Of a stretch of 64,000 bases of DNA, positions 16,526-26,675 are shown piece by piece. The notes below the pieces were generated by a model. The model ran no database searches. It had not been told where the DNA came from and worked only from the letters and a program-made list of their open reading frames with translations. Both the position numbers and the translations under genes were made by a program. Positions within the stretch are counted from its first letter, which is position 1. Every line of letters begins with the position of its first letter. Source of the stretch: Peristeroidobacter soli (GTDB lineage: Bacteria; Pseudomonadota; Gammaproteobacteria; Steroidobacterales; Steroidobacteraceae). The stretch lies in the NCBI RefSeq assembly GCF_004138485.1, contig NZ_ML142848.1:1896640-1960639 (forward strand), in the 5' to 3' direction.

Positions 16526-17956
16526 TCAGGTCGCCGAGTAACCCATCATTGCCTTGACCTCGAGGAATTCCTTGAGGCCTTCCTTGCCCCACTCGCGGCC
16601 GTTGCCCGATTGTTTATAACCGCCGAACGGCGCGTTCACATCGGTCGAGGCGCCATTCAAGTGAACCATGCCGGTGCGCAGGCGGCGCCCGACTTTGCGG
16701 GCGTGCTCGATGTCGCCGGAATAAACATAGCCCGACAACCCGTAGACCGTGTCATTGGCGATGCGCACCGCTTCTTCCTCGGTCTCGTACGGAATCATCA
16801 CCAGTACCGGGCCGAAGATCTCTTCGCGTGCGATGGTCATCGTGTTGTTGACGTTCGCGAACACCGTCGGCTTGATGAAATAGCCCTTGTCGATGCCATC
16901 CGGGCGGCCCGGGCCGCCGATCACCGCGGTGGCGCCTTCGTCGATGCCGGTTTGCAACAGGCGCTGGATCTTTTCGAACTGGGTCTTGTTGGCCACCGGG
17001 CCCATGGTGACGCCCTCTTTCTTCGGATCGCCGACGACCGGCTTGGACGCGACGCTCTTGGCGATATTCACCGCTTCTTCGTACAGCTTCTTCGGCACCA
17101 GCATGCGCGACGGTGCGTTACACGACTGACCCGTGTTCGACATCATCGACAACACGCCGCTCTTCACCGCCGCGTTCAGATCGGCATCTTCCAGAATGAT
17201 GTTGGCCGATTTGCCACCGAGTTCCTGCGACACACGCTTCACCGTGTCCGCCGCCGCCTTCGCGACTTGCACGCCCGCGCGCGTCGAGCCGGTGAAGGAC
17301 ATCATGTCGATGTCCGGATGACGCGACAACGCCTCGCCCACGGTCGGGCCGTCGCCGTCGATCATGTTGAACACGCCTTTCGGAACGCCGGCTTCGTGCA
17401 TGACCTCGGCAAAGATGTGCGCGCTGAGCGGCGCGACTTCGCTGGGCTTGAGCACCATCGTGCAGCCGGCGGCCAAGGCGGGAGCGACTTTGCAGCCGAT
17501 TTGATTGAGCGGCCAGTTCCACGGGGTGATCAGGCCGCACACGCCGACCGGTTCGCGACGAATCATGGTCGTGCCCAATGTCTCCTCGAACTCGAATTCC
17601 TTGAGCGCGGCGAGCGTCGACATGAAATGGCCGAGGCCGCTGCCGGCCTGTGCGTTCAGCGCGAACTTCATCGGTGCGCCCATCTCATCGGAGATCGCCT
17701 GCGCGATGTCCTGCATGCGGGCCTTGTAACCCTTGATGATGCGCTCGAGCAGTTCGATGCGCTCTTCACGTGTCGTTTGCGAATACGTTTCGAAAGCCGC
17801 GCGCGCGGCTTTCACGGCGACGTTCACGTCCTCGGCCGTGCCGAGCATGATCTTGCCGACTTCCTGTTCAGTGGCCGGATTGATGACCGCCAGCTCGCGA
17901 CGGCCCGGCGGGGTCACCCAGGCGCCATCGATATAAAACCGCTTGAACTCGTACAT
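16526..17956 (-). CDS. NAD(P)-dependent aldehyde dehydrogenase
   Basis: A 476-residue ALDH-superfamily enzyme that oxidises an aldehyde to its acid in the cytoplasm. TPWNWPL at 144-150 and KPSEVAP at 170-176 form the coenzyme site, FTGSTRAG is at 221-228, the general base is Glu245 in QELGGKSA, and the catalytic Cys279 lies in NTGQSCNA. EEIFGPVL and the C-terminal PFGGYKQSGNGRE are intact. ATG 17956 was chosen because GGAGG lies just upstream and the family's N-terminal strand follows. It is next to the hexuronate block but no shared operator site was seen, so involvement in uronate breakdown is uncertain. Confidence 0.92.
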   Translation of the reverse strand: MYEFKRFYIDGAWVTPPGRRELAVINPATEQEVGKIMLGTAEDVNVAVKAARAAFETYSQTTREERIELLERIIKGYKARMQDIAQAISDEMGAPMKFALNAQAGSGLGHFMSTLAALKEFEFEETLGTTMIRREPVGVCGLITPWNWPLNQIGCKVAPALAAGCTMVLKPSEVAPLSAHIFAEVMHEAGVPKGVFNMIDGDGPTVGEALSRHPDIDMMSFTGSTRAGVQVAKAAADTVKRVSQELGGKSANIILEDADLNAAVKSGVLSMMSNTGQSCNAPSRMLVPKKLYEEAVNIAKSVASKPVVGDPKKEGVTMGPVANKTQFEKIQRLLQTGIDEGATAVIGGPGRPDGIDKGYFIKPTVFANVNNTMTIAREEIFGPVLVMIPYETEEEAVRIANDTVYGLSGYVYSGDIEHARKVGRRLRTGMVHLNGASTDVNAPFGGYKQSGNGREWGKEGLKEFLEVKAMMGYSAT

Positions 17957-18189
17957 GTGTCCTCCGCCAGATGGGCGCGATCCGCACACCAGAACGACCC
18001 GCGAAGTCGGGCCGGGTGACGGCGCAAAAGGGAGCTGAATCATACCCTGGTCCAACCAGATCCGCCCTGGGTACCTGGAGGTACCCAGCCGCTGCAAGCG
18101 GCGGCGAGCAGCGAAAAGTCACGCCTTTTTGCGAGCTCGCACGAGGGGGCGTGGCAGGATGCCCGATCCCGAGTCATTGAAGCAGCGGC

Positions 18190-19197
18190 TCAACGGCGCA
18201 CGTCGCCGCCTTTCTCGGATAACAGCAGTTCCACGTCGGCCACGCCCAGCAGATTGAAATCGCCCGGAATGGAGTGCTTCAGGCAGCCCGCCGCCGCGCC
18301 GAAGTCGATCGAGGCCTGCGGGGTCATGCCGGTCAGCAGCCCATGCAGAACGCCGGCGGCGAACGCGTCGCCGCCGCCGATGCGGTCCACGATGCTGTGC
18401 AGGGGATAGGAGCGGCTGGTGTAGGTGTTCTTCGAGTCGAACAGTAGCCCGGTCAGTTGCTGAACGTCGACGCTGTGACGCGCGCGTTCGGTGCAGACGA
18501 TGTAGCGCAGGTTGTTGAATGTTTTAAAAGCGACATCGGCCGCCTCGCGTCTGACATCTGTCGCCGATCCTTTGAAGCCGAGCATGAATCCGATGTCGCG
18601 GTCGTCACCGAATATCACATCGGCCTGCGCACATAGACGAGTCAACAGTTGTGGAGCCTCGGGCGCACGCGAGCCCCACAGACGAGCGCGGAAATTGCAG
18701 TCGAATGAAATTTGCACGCCGGCGTTGCGCGCCGCTTGCATCGCTTGTGAAGCAGCTTCGGCAGTGGCGCTGCTCACGGCGGGAGTGATGCCTGAAACAT
18801 GCAACCAACGCGCGTTTGTCAGCAACGATGCCCAGTCATAAGTGGCTGGCGGCGCGATCGCGAAAGCCGAATTGGCGCGATCGTAGAGCACTTCCGCGGG
18901 GCGATGACCTGCGCCGTGCGTGAGGAAATACATTCCCATGCGGCCATCGCCAAAATGAATGGAGTCGGTTTCGACGCCATGACGACGCAATTCATCCGCG
19001 CAGGCGCGGCCGAGCGTCGAATCCGGCAGCGCGCTGATCACACGCGTGCGATGACCGAATTTATGCAATGAAACTGCAACATTCGCTTCAGCGCCGCCGA
19101 TGTGTGCATCGAATCGGGGCGATTGCAACAGCAATTCCTTGCCCGGCGATGACAAACGTAACAGCACTTCGCCAAAGCAAACGATGGCCGGTTTCAT
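18190..19197 (-). CDS. kdgK: PfkB-family sugar kinase, probably 2-keto-3-deoxygluconate kinase
   Basis: A 335-residue ribokinase-family protein that should phosphorylate 2-keto-3-deoxygluconate to KDPG, the step after altronate dehydratase and KduD. The family N-terminal signature IGGAEANVAVSL is at about residues 33-44, and the C-terminal signature with the catalytic Asp277 in GGGDAFAAG is at 274-282. ATG 19197 was chosen over an upstream start because the beta1 strand (IVCFGEVLLRL) follows at once. It is divergent from the TonB receptor, and two operator-like sites lie in the 298-bp gap. Specificity is assigned mostly by context; other PfkB sugars are possible. Confidence 0.85.
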   Translation of the reverse strand: MKPAIVCFGEVLLRLSSPGKELLLQSPRFDAHIGGAEANVAVSLHKFGHRTRVISALPDSTLGRACADELRRHGVETDSIHFGDGRMGMYFLTHGAGHRPAEVLYDRANSAFAIAPPATYDWASLLTNARWLHVSGITPAVSSATAEAASQAMQAARNAGVQISFDCNFRARLWGSRAPEAPQLLTRLCAQADVIFGDDRDIGFMLGFKGSATDVRREAADVAFKTFNNLRYIVCTERARHSVDVQQLTGLLFDSKNTYTSRSYPLHSIVDRIGGGDAFAAGVLHGLLTGMTPQASIDFGAAAGCLKHSIPGDFNLLGVADVELLLSEKGGDVRR

Positions 19198-19338
19198 GCG
19201 GGCGGAGGTTCCGTGAGAAGTGTGAAGAGGAGCACTGCAGCAAGATTGTAAGCGGATCAGGCTTGGTGACGCGTGTTGCAAGAATACCAAAGGGAGTGTC
19301 TTGCCGGCCGACAGTGAGCTCTGTTAGCCTGCACGCAT

Positions 19339-19352
19339 TGTCACCGGTGTCA
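19339..19352. promoter_or_regulatory. Palindromic operator-like site A1
   Basis: TGTCACCGGTGTCA, close to a full palindrome around a central CCGG, the CG-centred layout of LacI-family operators. It lies in the divergent kdgK/TonB-receptor gap and shares ACCGGTGTCA with the sites at 26579, 30513 and 31904 (reverse strand for some). The probable regulator is the LacI-family protein encoded at 30617. Confidence 0.6.
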
Positions 19353-19369
19353 TCGCTGTATAACAAGGC

Positions 19370-19383
19370 GTTATCCGGTGTCA
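19370..19383. promoter_or_regulatory. Operator-like site A2
   Basis: GTTATCCGGTGTCA; on the reverse strand it reads TGACACCGGATAAC, differing from the site at 31904 (TGACACCGGTTACC) at two positions. It is 18 bp from site A1 to the facing edge, in the same kdgK/receptor gap and 112 bp before the receptor start. Confidence 0.5.
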
Positions 19384-19495
19384 CCGAATCGGGATGGCCA
19401 ATCGCAGGGTTGGCATGTCGGCCATACCCGGGCGCCTGGAGCCCTATTGGCCGAAATCAGCGGTTTTTTTGGGCGATTTCGTATGGGGGTCTCAT

Positions 19496-22255
19496 ATGTC
19501 CAAGGTAGGTCAGCCCGGCGCGCTGCGCGTCGCGGTTCGGATGGTTCTGGCAATGGCGGCGCTCTCCGCCTCCACTGCGGCGTTTTCGCAACAGAGTCAA
19601 CCTCAGCTGGAGGGCGCACTCGAAGAGGTCGTTGTCACGGGCTTCAAGGAAAGTTTGAGCCTGGCGCTGGATCAGAAGCGCGCGGCGGTGGGCGCGGTCG
19701 ATGCCATCGTCGCCGAAGACATTGCCGATTTTCCCGATCTGAATCTGGCTGAGTCCATTCAACGCGTGCCTGGTGTGTCCATCGCGCGTGACGCCGGTGA
19801 AGGTCGAAACATCAGCGTGCGCGGGCTGGGTCCGCAGTTCACGCGTGTACGAATCAACGGCATGGAAGCGATGAGCGCGAACGGCGGTACCGACGCTGCC
19901 GGCGGCACCAATCGCGACCGCTCGTTCGACTTCAATACATTCGCTTCCGAGTTGTTCAACTCGATCACCATTCGCAAGACCTCGGCCGCCGAGGTGGAAG
20001 AAGGCTCGCTGGGCGCGACCGTCGACCTGCGTTCCGGCCGGCCGTTCGACTATGAAGGCTTCACCATGGTCACCAGCGCGCAGGCCAGCTACAACGATAT
20101 CCAGGAGGATGTCGATCCGCGCGGCGCGTTCCTCATCAGCAATACATTTGCAGACGGACGTTTCGGCGCGCTGTTCTCGATCGCGTACAGCGAGCGCAAG
20201 CTGCTGGATGAAGGCACGAGCACGGTGCGTTGGCAGGCCGGCCCCGGCGGCGCGTTCGTGCCGCGTATTCCTCGCTATGACATTTACCAGCACGACCAGG
20301 AGCGACTCGGTCTCACCAGCTCGCTGCAGTGGTCGCCGACCGACCGGACCACGATCAGCCTGGATGCGCTGTATGCCAAGTTCCAGGCCGAGCGCAACGA
20401 GATCTTCCTGGAAGCGCCGGGCTTCAGCGGCAACGTTGCGGGCAGCAACCTCTCCTTGGTCGATTCCGTGGTCGATGCGAACAACACGATGGTTTACGGC
20501 GTGTTCAACGATGTCGACATTCGTTCCGAAGCCCGCCATGACGAGCTCGAAACCGATTTCACGCACATCACGCTCGAAGGCACGCACGAGTTCAACGATC
20601 GCCTGCGCGTAAAAGGCCTGGTCGGTTATTCGGAAGCCGAGCACGACAATCCGATCCAGACCACGCTGCTCTTCGATGCCACCGACGTCGACGGTTACAG
20701 CTACGACTTCCGTGGCAACAACCGCTTGCCGGTGATCACTTACGGCAGCGTCGACGTGACCAATCCGGCCACCTGGCGCCTGTCGCAGATCCGGTTGCGT
20801 CCGCAGACTTCGGAGAACACCTTCAAGACGGTGTCGTTCGATGTGGCCTGGGACGTGACCGACATCATCACCTTGAAGGCCGGTCCGCAGTACAAGAAGT
20901 TCGAGTTCGAGACCACCGCCTTGCAGCGTTCGAATGGCACGACCTCCACTCAGGAAGGCGTCGTCACGGGCTTGCCCGTGACAGCGGTCGGACCCTACAG
21001 CGAGCTGGCGCGCATCAGCGGCAACTTGAATGTGCCCAATGGCACGCCGAGGACCTGGCTCATTCCAAACATCGATGCGGCCGCCGCGCAGCTCGGCATC
21101 TATGACCGCTCGCGCTTCCCGCTCGGCATCGAGCCGGCGCTGGGCAGCAACTACAGCGTCGATGAAGAGGACACCGGCGGTTACGTGCAGGCCGACTTCA
21201 AGACGTTCCTGTTCGATCGTCCGCTGCGCGCCAACGTCGGCGTGCGCTACGTCGAGACCAAGCAGACCTCGTCGGGTTACACCTTCACTTCGGGCTCGCC
21301 GCTGTTGACCACAGTTGAGCGGACCTACGACGACACCTTGCCGTCGTTGAACGTGGCGCTCGATGTGACGGATCAGTTCGTCATCCGTGCCTCGGCCGCG
21401 AAAGTGATGGTGCGTCCGAACGGCGGTGGTCAGACGACGGGCCTGGGCATTCTTGCGCCGGGCGCGGCGGTGGGCATCAACGGTGCCAACAAGACCGTGA
21501 CTGCCGGCAACCCGCTGCTCGATCCGTATCGTGCCAAGGCGTACGACCTGTCGTTCGAGTGGTACTTCGCCGAGGACTCGCTGGTGTCGCTGGCTCTGTT
21601 CCAGAAGGACATCGACAGCTTCGTGCAGATCATCCGCAGCACCGGCGACTTCTCGACCAACACGCTCGGCTTGCCGAACAGCGTCGCGATCGCCGCTTGC
21701 GGTACCTCCATTCCGGATCCGGCCACGTGTCTGGCGGGCTGGCAGTTCTCGCAGCCGACCAACACCGAGGGCGGCGACCTGAAAGGTTTCGAGATCAGCT
21801 ATCAGCAGCCGTTCTCGTTCCTGCCGGGCTTCTTCAGCCACTTCGGTATGATCCTGAACTACACCGGCGTCGAGTCGGAGATCGAATATCTGTCGGCGAC
21901 CGGCGCGGTGGCGGCGAAGGACGATCTCACGGGTCTATCGAAGTCGGCTTACAATGCCACGCTGTACTGGGAAAACGAGAAGTTCAGCGCGCGCGTGTCG
22001 GCGGCTTATCGTGACGACTATCTGACGACGATCCCGGGGCGCAACGGCAACCTGGTGGAAGGGACGATCGAGACGTTGAGCATCGACGCGTCGTCGAGCT
22101 TCACGGTGAACGACCACCTCGTGCTGACGCTCGAGGCGCTCAATCTCACCGACGAGTTCCAGGACCAGTACGTGGGCGATTCGAATAGCGATCGCCTGTC
22201 GTATTACCACCACCAGGGACGCCAGTTCCTGTTGGGCGCGCGTTACAAGTTCTAA
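19496..22255 (+). CDS. TonB-dependent outer-membrane receptor, probably for oligogalacturonides
   Basis: A 919-residue receptor. Residues 1-31 form a signal peptide ending in AFS, a TonB-box-like EEVVVTGF is at 43-50, the plug contains NLAESIQRVPGVSI and VRGLGPQFTRVRINGM, and the barrel ends with the aromatic-terminated strand LLGARYKF. The plug style matches the carbohydrate-type TonB receptors of Caulobacter and Xanthomonas. Energy would come from TonB-ExbBD encoded elsewhere. ATG 19496 has GGGGG 7 nt upstream; the frame extends 34 codons further but that part precedes the signal peptide. Its substrate is inferred from the pectin genes around it and from the shared operator-like sites upstream. 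Confidence 0.9.
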   Translation: MSKVGQPGALRVAVRMVLAMAALSASTAAFSQQSQPQLEGALEEVVVTGFKESLSLALDQKRAAVGAVDAIVAEDIADFPDLNLAESIQRVPGVSIARDAGEGRNISVRGLGPQFTRVRINGMEAMSANGGTDAAGGTNRDRSFDFNTFASELFNSITIRKTSAAEVEEGSLGATVDLRSGRPFDYEGFTMVTSAQASYNDIQEDVDPRGAFLISNTFADGRFGALFSIAYSERKLLDEGTSTVRWQAGPGGAFVPRIPRYDIYQHDQERLGLTSSLQWSPTDRTTISLDALYAKFQAERNEIFLEAPGFSGNVAGSNLSLVDSVVDANNTMVYGVFNDVDIRSEARHDELETDFTHITLEGTHEFNDRLRVKGLVGYSEAEHDNPIQTTLLFDATDVDGYSYDFRGNNRLPVITYGSVDVTNPATWRLSQIRLRPQTSENTFKTVSFDVAWDVTDIITLKAGPQYKKFEFETTALQRSNGTTSTQEGVVTGLPVTAVGPYSELARISGNLNVPNGTPRTWLIPNIDAAAAQLGIYDRSRFPLGIEPALGSNYSVDEEDTGGYVQADFKTFLFDRPLRANVGVRYVETKQTSSGYTFTSGSPLLTTVERTYDDTLPSLNVALDVTDQFVIRASAAKVMVRPNGGGQTTGLGILAPGAAVGINGANKTVTAGNPLLDPYRAKAYDLSFEWYFAEDSLVSLALFQKDIDSFVQIIRSTGDFSTNTLGLPNSVAIAACGTSIPDPATCLAGWQFSQPTNTEGGDLKGFEISYQQPFSFLPGFFSHFGMILNYTGVESEIEYLSATGAVAAKDDLTGLSKSAYNATLYWENEKFSARVSAAYRDDYLTTIPGRNGNLVEGTIETLSIDASSSFTVNDHLVLTLEALNLTDEFQDQYVGDSNSDRLSYYHHQGRQFLLGARYKF

Positions 22256-22348
22256 GTCCAGGAACGCCAGCTCGCGAGACGAGGATAGCGCTTGAAAACA
22301 AGTCCGGCGGCGGACCCGCCGCCGGACCATTCGTGGACTTCAGGGGAC

Positions 22349-22531
22349 ATGACGGAAATCACTCGACGCGGGCTGCGGGGCTCGGCGATTCTGGGTGCGG
22401 CGGCGGCAGCGCTTGCCACTGCCTGCAACTCCGTCGAAGACCTGGCGGCGAGGCTGAATGTGGCACGTCAGGGCGCCGCGGTGTTTCGTGACATGCGTTG
22501 CCAGGCGCTGGAGGATTTCGCGAAGCCATGA
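22349..22531 (+). pseudogene. Short Tat-signal/lipoprotein-like ORF, possibly a gene remnant
   Basis: A 60-codon frame beginning MTEITRRGLRGSAILG, i.e. a twin-arginine-like motif followed by an alanine-rich hydrophobic stretch ending in ALATAC, which could be a lipobox. Only about 35 residues follow the cysteine. The usual protein behind such a signal is missing, so this may be the 5' stub of a deleted gene, or a real small lipoprotein. Its TGA overlaps the ATG of the next gene as ATGA (22528-22531), which argues it is or was translated. Low confidence either way. Confidence 0.35.
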
Positions 22532-23469
22532 TTTTCATCGGCAAGGTGCGCCATGGCGCGTTGGGATTGTTCGGGTGGCTGGCGATGATGGCCTCGGTCG
22601 CCGCGGCCGAACCGCCCGCGCAGCCTTTGTATCCGGGCGATATTCCCGGTGCCATCGTGGCGCCGGATGAAGAGTCGGTGCGCGATCCGAAGGATCCGTG
22701 GCCGTTCTTTCTGGATACCTCTCGTCCCACGATCACTGCATACCGGCCGACGCAGCAGGATCCGAAGCGCGCCGCGGTCGTCATCCTGCCGGGGGGCGGC
22801 TATCGAGGCACATCGATGCTCAAAGAAGGTTACGACGTCGCTCGGGCCTTCAACGACATGGGTGTCACGGCGTTTGTCGTGAAGTATCGAACCCCCAGCG
22901 ACAAGCACATGAAGAACAAGCGCGTCGGGCCGCTGCAGGATGCTCAGCAAGCAATCGCGACGGTGCGGCGTGACGCGGCGAAGTGGCAGATCGATCCGAA
23001 ACGTATCGGACTCATCGGCTTTTCCGCAGGCGGACATCTCGCAGCCACGACGGGAACGATGTTCGACACGCCGGTGCTGTCTCAGTGGCGCAGCGCCGAT
23101 GTGCGTCCGGACTTTTTGATGTTGATCTATCCGGTCATCACCTTCACCGAACCCACGCTGCACCAGGGCTCGCGCAATCAGCTGTTGGGTACGGCGCCGT
23201 CGCCGGACGATGTGAAGCGCTTCTCGGCGGAATTGGCCGTCACTCGCGATACGCCGCCGACGTTCCTCATTCACGCGGCGGATGATCAGACGGTGCCGGT
23301 CGCGAACAGCATTCTGTTCTTCCAGGCTTTGCAGGCGCAGAAGATTCCCGCGGAGCTCATGATCTATCCGGCGGGTGGTCACGGCTTCGGGCTGAACAAT
23401 GCCACTACCGGCGATCGCTGGATCGAGCGTTGCCGGCAATGGTTGCAGAGTCAGGGTTGGATTTCGTAA
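22528..23469 (+). CDS. Exported alpha/beta hydrolase, acetyl-esterase-like
   Basis: A 313-residue serine hydrolase. Residues 1-27 form a signal peptide (basic start, hydrophobic core, VAAA). An oxyanion-type LPGGGY is at 87-92, the nucleophile elbow GFSAGG at 164-169 with Ser166, an acid candidate in HAADDQTVP near 252 and histidine in GGHGFGL near 285. The pattern is that of BD-FAE/acetylxylan-esterase-like enzymes. In this setting, removal of acetyl groups from pectin or oligosaccharides is the likely job, by inference. GGAGG lies 13 nt before the ATG, rather far; coupling to the upstream short ORF may compensate. Confidence 0.85.
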   Translation: MIFIGKVRHGALGLFGWLAMMASVAAAEPPAQPLYPGDIPGAIVAPDEESVRDPKDPWPFFLDTSRPTITAYRPTQQDPKRAAVVILPGGGYRGTSMLKEGYDVARAFNDMGVTAFVVKYRTPSDKHMKNKRVGPLQDAQQAIATVRRDAAKWQIDPKRIGLIGFSAGGHLAATTGTMFDTPVLSQWRSADVRPDFLMLIYPVITFTEPTLHQGSRNQLLGTAPSPDDVKRFSAELAVTRDTPPTFLIHAADDQTVPVANSILFFQALQAQKIPAELMIYPAGGHGFGLNNATTGDRWIERCRQWLQSQGWIS

Positions 23470-23551
23470 CGGCGGTGTCATCGCCGCGCGCATGTTCGGC
23501 ATTCGGCCTGCTGCCCCGATCCGGACTGCATGCTCGGCCCATGATCTCGCG

Positions 23552-25141
23552 ATGAAGAGCCCTACATCGATTTCTCGCCGCGAGCTGCTCGCCAGCTCGC
23601 TGCTACTGGCCGGCGGCTTGAGCGTGCCGGCCTTCGTACATGCGAGCCCTGGCAAGAGCAGCCTCCTGCAAACTCGCGCCGGTAAAGTCGCGGGCGTCAA
23701 AGCGCAGGGCGTGCATGTTTTCAAGGGCATTCCATACGGTGCAGATACTCGGAACACTCGCTTCCTGCCGCCGCAACCACCGGTCGCATGGAAGAAGACG
23801 CGCGATGCGTTGAATTACGGCTCTTCCTGCCCGCAGTCCGGCTCGCGCGAGGAGATGAGTGAGGACTGTCTGGTCCTCAACGTGTGGACGCCGGCATTGA
23901 AAGACGGCGGCAATCGACCCGTGATGGTTTATTTCCACGGCGGCGAATTCAGCAGCGGCTCTGGATCGAGCCCGCTGTATGACGGCACGCGATTGTGTCG
24001 GCGCGGCGATGTCGTCGTAGTCACCGTCAATCATCGCCTGAATGTGTTCGGTCATTTGTATCTTGGGCGGCTCGCGGGACCTCAGTACGCTTCGTCGGGC
24101 AATGTCGGCATTCTCGACCTCGTGCAAGCACTCGCTTGGGTGCGCGATCACGCCGAGGCAATTGGCGGCGACCCGCGGCGGATCATGGCGTTCGGGCAGT
24201 CCGGCGGTGGCGCGAAGATCGCGACGCTGATGGCGATGCCGGCCGCGAAAGGTTCGTTCCATCGCGCGGCGACCATGAGCGGTCAGCAGATCACTGCTGC
24301 CGGCCCGCGTGGGGCGACTCAACGCGCGCGGGTGATTTTGGAAACATTGAAGCTCACGGATGTTGCTAAGTTGAATGACGTGCCGGCTGCCGACCTGGTC
24401 GCCGCGACTCGTGCCAACGATCCATCGATGGTCGGGCGTGGCATCTATTTCGGACCGGTGCTGGATCAGTCCGTGCTGCCGCGTCACCCGTTCTATCCCG
24501 ACGCTCCGCCGCTGGCCGCGAACATTCCGATGATCATCGGCAATACTCACGATGAGACGCGCGCGTTTCTGGGCAACGAGCCCGGTGTGCACGAACTGAC
24601 CTGGGAGGAGCTGCCCGATCGTTTGCTGCCGCACCTGCTCGTCGATATTCACCCTGAGTATGTCATTGCGGAGTATCGGAAGCTGTATCCGAATTATTCG
24701 CCAACCGACGTGTTCTTCGCCGCGACGACGGCGGGACGGTCGTGGCGTGGTGCTGTGATCGAGGCGGAGTTACGCGCGGCGCAAGGCTCGCCGGTGTATG
24801 CGTATCAATTGAACTATCGCTCGCCGCTCGAGAACGGGCGCTTCGGAGCGATGCACGGCATGGATATTCCGCTGGTGTTCGACAACATCTCTCAACCCGG
24901 CTCGCCGTCCGGCAAAGATGCGGATGCGCAGAAGGCGGCGGATCAGATGAGTGAGGCGTTCATTGCGTTTGCGCGCACGGGCAATCCTGCGAACGCCAAT
25001 ATCCCCGAATGGAAACCGTACGAGCTGCCTGACCGCGCGACCATGGTGTTCGATACCACTTCGCAGCTTGTCAACGATCCCCGCAGCGACGAACGCAAGT
25101 TATTCGCGCAGGTTCCCTATATCCAGCGCGGCACGTACTGA
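23552..25141 (+). CDS. Carboxylesterase type B with Tat signal
   Basis: A 529-residue enzyme of the type B carboxylesterase family. The N-terminus [17 protein letters not shown] is a twin-arginine signal with a cleavage region near VHA (30), so it should be exported folded. [11 protein letters not shown] (105-115), the oxyanion YFHGGEF (128-134) and the nucleophile elbow GQSGGG with Ser217 are present; the acid is probably in NTHDETRAF and the histidine in [15 protein letters not shown] 23552 was chosen because it starts the Tat signal. It follows the acetylesterase-like gene by 82 bp. Ester bonds in pectin (methyl, acetyl or feruloyl) are plausible targets; not provable here. Confidence 0.9.
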   Translation: MKSPTSISRRELLASSLLLAGGLSVPAFVHASPGKSSLLQTRAGKVAGVKAQGVHVFKGIPYGADTRNTRFLPPQPPVAWKKTRDALNYGSSCPQSGSREEMSEDCLVLNVWTPALKDGGNRPVMVYFHGGEFSSGSGSSPLYDGTRLCRRGDVVVVTVNHRLNVFGHLYLGRLAGPQYASSGNVGILDLVQALAWVRDHAEAIGGDPRRIMAFGQSGGGAKIATLMAMPAAKGSFHRAATMSGQQITAAGPRGATQRARVILETLKLTDVAKLNDVPAADLVAATRANDPSMVGRGIYFGPVLDQSVLPRHPFYPDAPPLAANIPMIIGNTHDETRAFLGNEPGVHELTWEELPDRLLPHLLVDIHPEYVIAEYRKLYPNYSPTDVFFAATTAGRSWRGAVIEAELRAAQGSPVYAYQLNYRSPLENGRFGAMHGMDIPLVFDNISQPGSPSGKDADAQKAADQMSEAFIAFARTGNPANANIPEWKPYELPDRATMVFDTTSQLVNDPRSDERKLFAQVPYIQRGTY

Positions 25142-25193
25142 CGGGTCGGAGCGGAGTCACGCGCGCAGGCGCAGCCGACGTATCGGCGACGCA

Positions 25194-25210
25194 GACCACT
25201 GACGCCTCCG
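25194..25210 (-). repeat. Copy of dispersed GAGGCGTCRGTGGTC repeat
   Basis: GACCACTGACGCCTCCG is a near copy of the reverse complement of the repeat-island core (15686-15703). It lies in the 83-bp gap between the convergent esterase and pectate lyase genes. Confidence 0.6.
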
Positions 25211-25224
25211 AAGACGCGCCCGGT

Positions 25225-26532
25225 CTATTTCTTAGACCGCGGCGTCATATACCGCAAATCCCAATCCTTCTCCTCAAACTTCTGCCGCGTCTCTTTATAC
25301 GAAGGATAGCCACCAACATCGTCTTCGCTATCGATGATCTCACCACGACCCTCGATCGTATCCGCGACAATCCGCGCATCGACCGGATCACGATCCCAAG
25401 GCCGCGCGCCAGCCTCACGAATCACCGCATCCTGCACGTCAGCAGCAGCGATGGGCTGAACGCCGAACGGCAGCGCCGGCTTGGCCATCGGAATGAGCTT
25501 CGCGGAGGAATTGGTATAGCGTCCCAACTTCGGCAGTTCCTGACCGGTCCAGTCCACCGCGATGTTGTCGGCTTCGTAATATTCCAGATCACCCGAACCG
25601 CCCAGCATGAACAGCGGCAGATGCGCCGGCGTCGACGGGCCGCCGCGCAGGACGTTACCGATCAGCGTGAGTTGGCCGGTTTGATACGGCTGGCCGCGCC
25701 ACTCTTCAGCGATCAGGTTGTAATGAACCGCGCGCGGGCCGGGGTTGTAGATCAGATTGTTGATCACCATGCCGCGCACGCCGCCTTTGAACAGCGGGTT
25801 GCGCTCGTAGTTGTGCGCGTACAGATTGTTGATGATCAGGATGTCGCTCACGTTGTCATGGATCAGTGAGCCCTTGGAATGTTCGCCCTTGGCATGAGTG
25901 GAGTGACGCAGACCTTCGGCGATGATGTTGTTGCTGAAGGTGATGCTGTGTGACGTGCCTTTGCGCCAGTCCTCCACCGTCTTGCCGGTGAAGCGCGGGC
26001 CCGAGGCCGAGAGATTTTCATCGACGGCCCAGGTCATCGAGCAGTGATCGACGATGACGTTGTAAGCACTGATCGTCGAGAACGCATCGGGCTCCCAACC
26101 TTTGCGCGGTTCCGCGCCAGCCGAGCCGGTGCGCACGCGGATGTGCTGAAGAATCACGTCGTGGGTGAGCACATCGATGCCAGTGCGGATCAACGTGATG
26201 CCGGGCGACGGCGCCGTCTGTCCCGCGATCGTGAGGAACGGCTCCTTGATCTTGATCTCGTGTTTCTGCAGGTCGATCACGCCACCGACTTCGAACACGA
26301 CGATACGCGGGCCTTTGGTGTCGAGTGCTTCGAGCAACGAGCCCGGACCCGTGGCGTCGAGCGTGGTCACGCGAATGATTTTTCCGCCGCGACCCCCCGG
26401 AGTCTGTGCCGCGGCTCCTTGCGCCCCCGGAAAAGCCAGCAGATTGTCAGCGACGGCGAGTGAGCTTGCCGCTGTTAACAATAAGAGCAGCGAGCCCAGC
26501 CTGGCGCGCAGCGACGACGGATCGATGAGCAT
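25225..26532 (-). CDS. Secreted pectate lyase-like protein (polysaccharide lyase family 1 type)
   Basis: A 435-residue protein with an N-terminal signal peptide (hydrophobic LGSLLLLLTAASSLAVA, about residues 12-28). It has the right-handed beta-helix pattern of polysaccharide lyases: FPGAQGAAAQTPGGRGG, FEVGGVIDL, LTIAGQTAPSPGI, VDHCSMTWAVDENLS (candidate calcium-binding and catalytic region) and repeated N-N-L/I ladder segments. Such enzymes cleave polygalacturonate by beta-elimination to 4,5-unsaturated oligomers, which the KduI/KduD route can use. Operator-like site B lies 47 bp upstream of its ATG. It is divergent from the hydratase gene. Confidence 0.87.
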   Translation of the reverse strand: MLIDPSSLRARLGSLLLLLTAASSLAVADNLLAFPGAQGAAAQTPGGRGGKIIRVTTLDATGPGSLLEALDTKGPRIVVFEVGGVIDLQKHEIKIKEPFLTIAGQTAPSPGITLIRTGIDVLTHDVILQHIRVRTGSAGAEPRKGWEPDAFSTISAYNVIVDHCSMTWAVDENLSASGPRFTGKTVEDWRKGTSHSITFSNNIIAEGLRHSTHAKGEHSKGSLIHDNVSDILIINNLYAHNYERNPLFKGGVRGMVINNLIYNPGPRAVHYNLIAEEWRGQPYQTGQLTLIGNVLRGGPSTPAHLPLFMLGGSGDLEYYEADNIAVDWTGQELPKLGRYTNSSAKLIPMAKPALPFGVQPIAAADVQDAVIREAGARPWDRDPVDARIVADTIEGRGEIIDSEDDVGGYPSYKETRQKFEEKDWDLRYMTPRSKK

Positions 26533-26578
26533 TGAGACCCCCTCAAAGGACTTGGTATCGGCCGTGGTGGATTGTAAA

Positions 26579-26592
26579 TGACACCGGTTTCC
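26579..26592. promoter_or_regulatory. Operator-like site B
   Basis: TGACACCGGTTTCC, identical on the opposite strand to site C at 30513-30526. It sits between the divergent pectate lyase (start 26532) and hydratase (start 26676) genes and could control both. Confidence 0.65.
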
Positions 26593-26675
26593 TCTATACA
26601 GTGTTTCGACGGCTCGCGGGTGTGCGAGCCTGTCGATATCGGGAATTTAATGTTTTCACAGGGGAATGCTGCGAC

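Noticed and set aside
19457-21841. Long minus-strand open frame opposite the TonB receptor
   Set aside because: Antisense shadow caused by high GC at third codon positions; the receptor on the other strand has a signal peptide, plug and barrel end.
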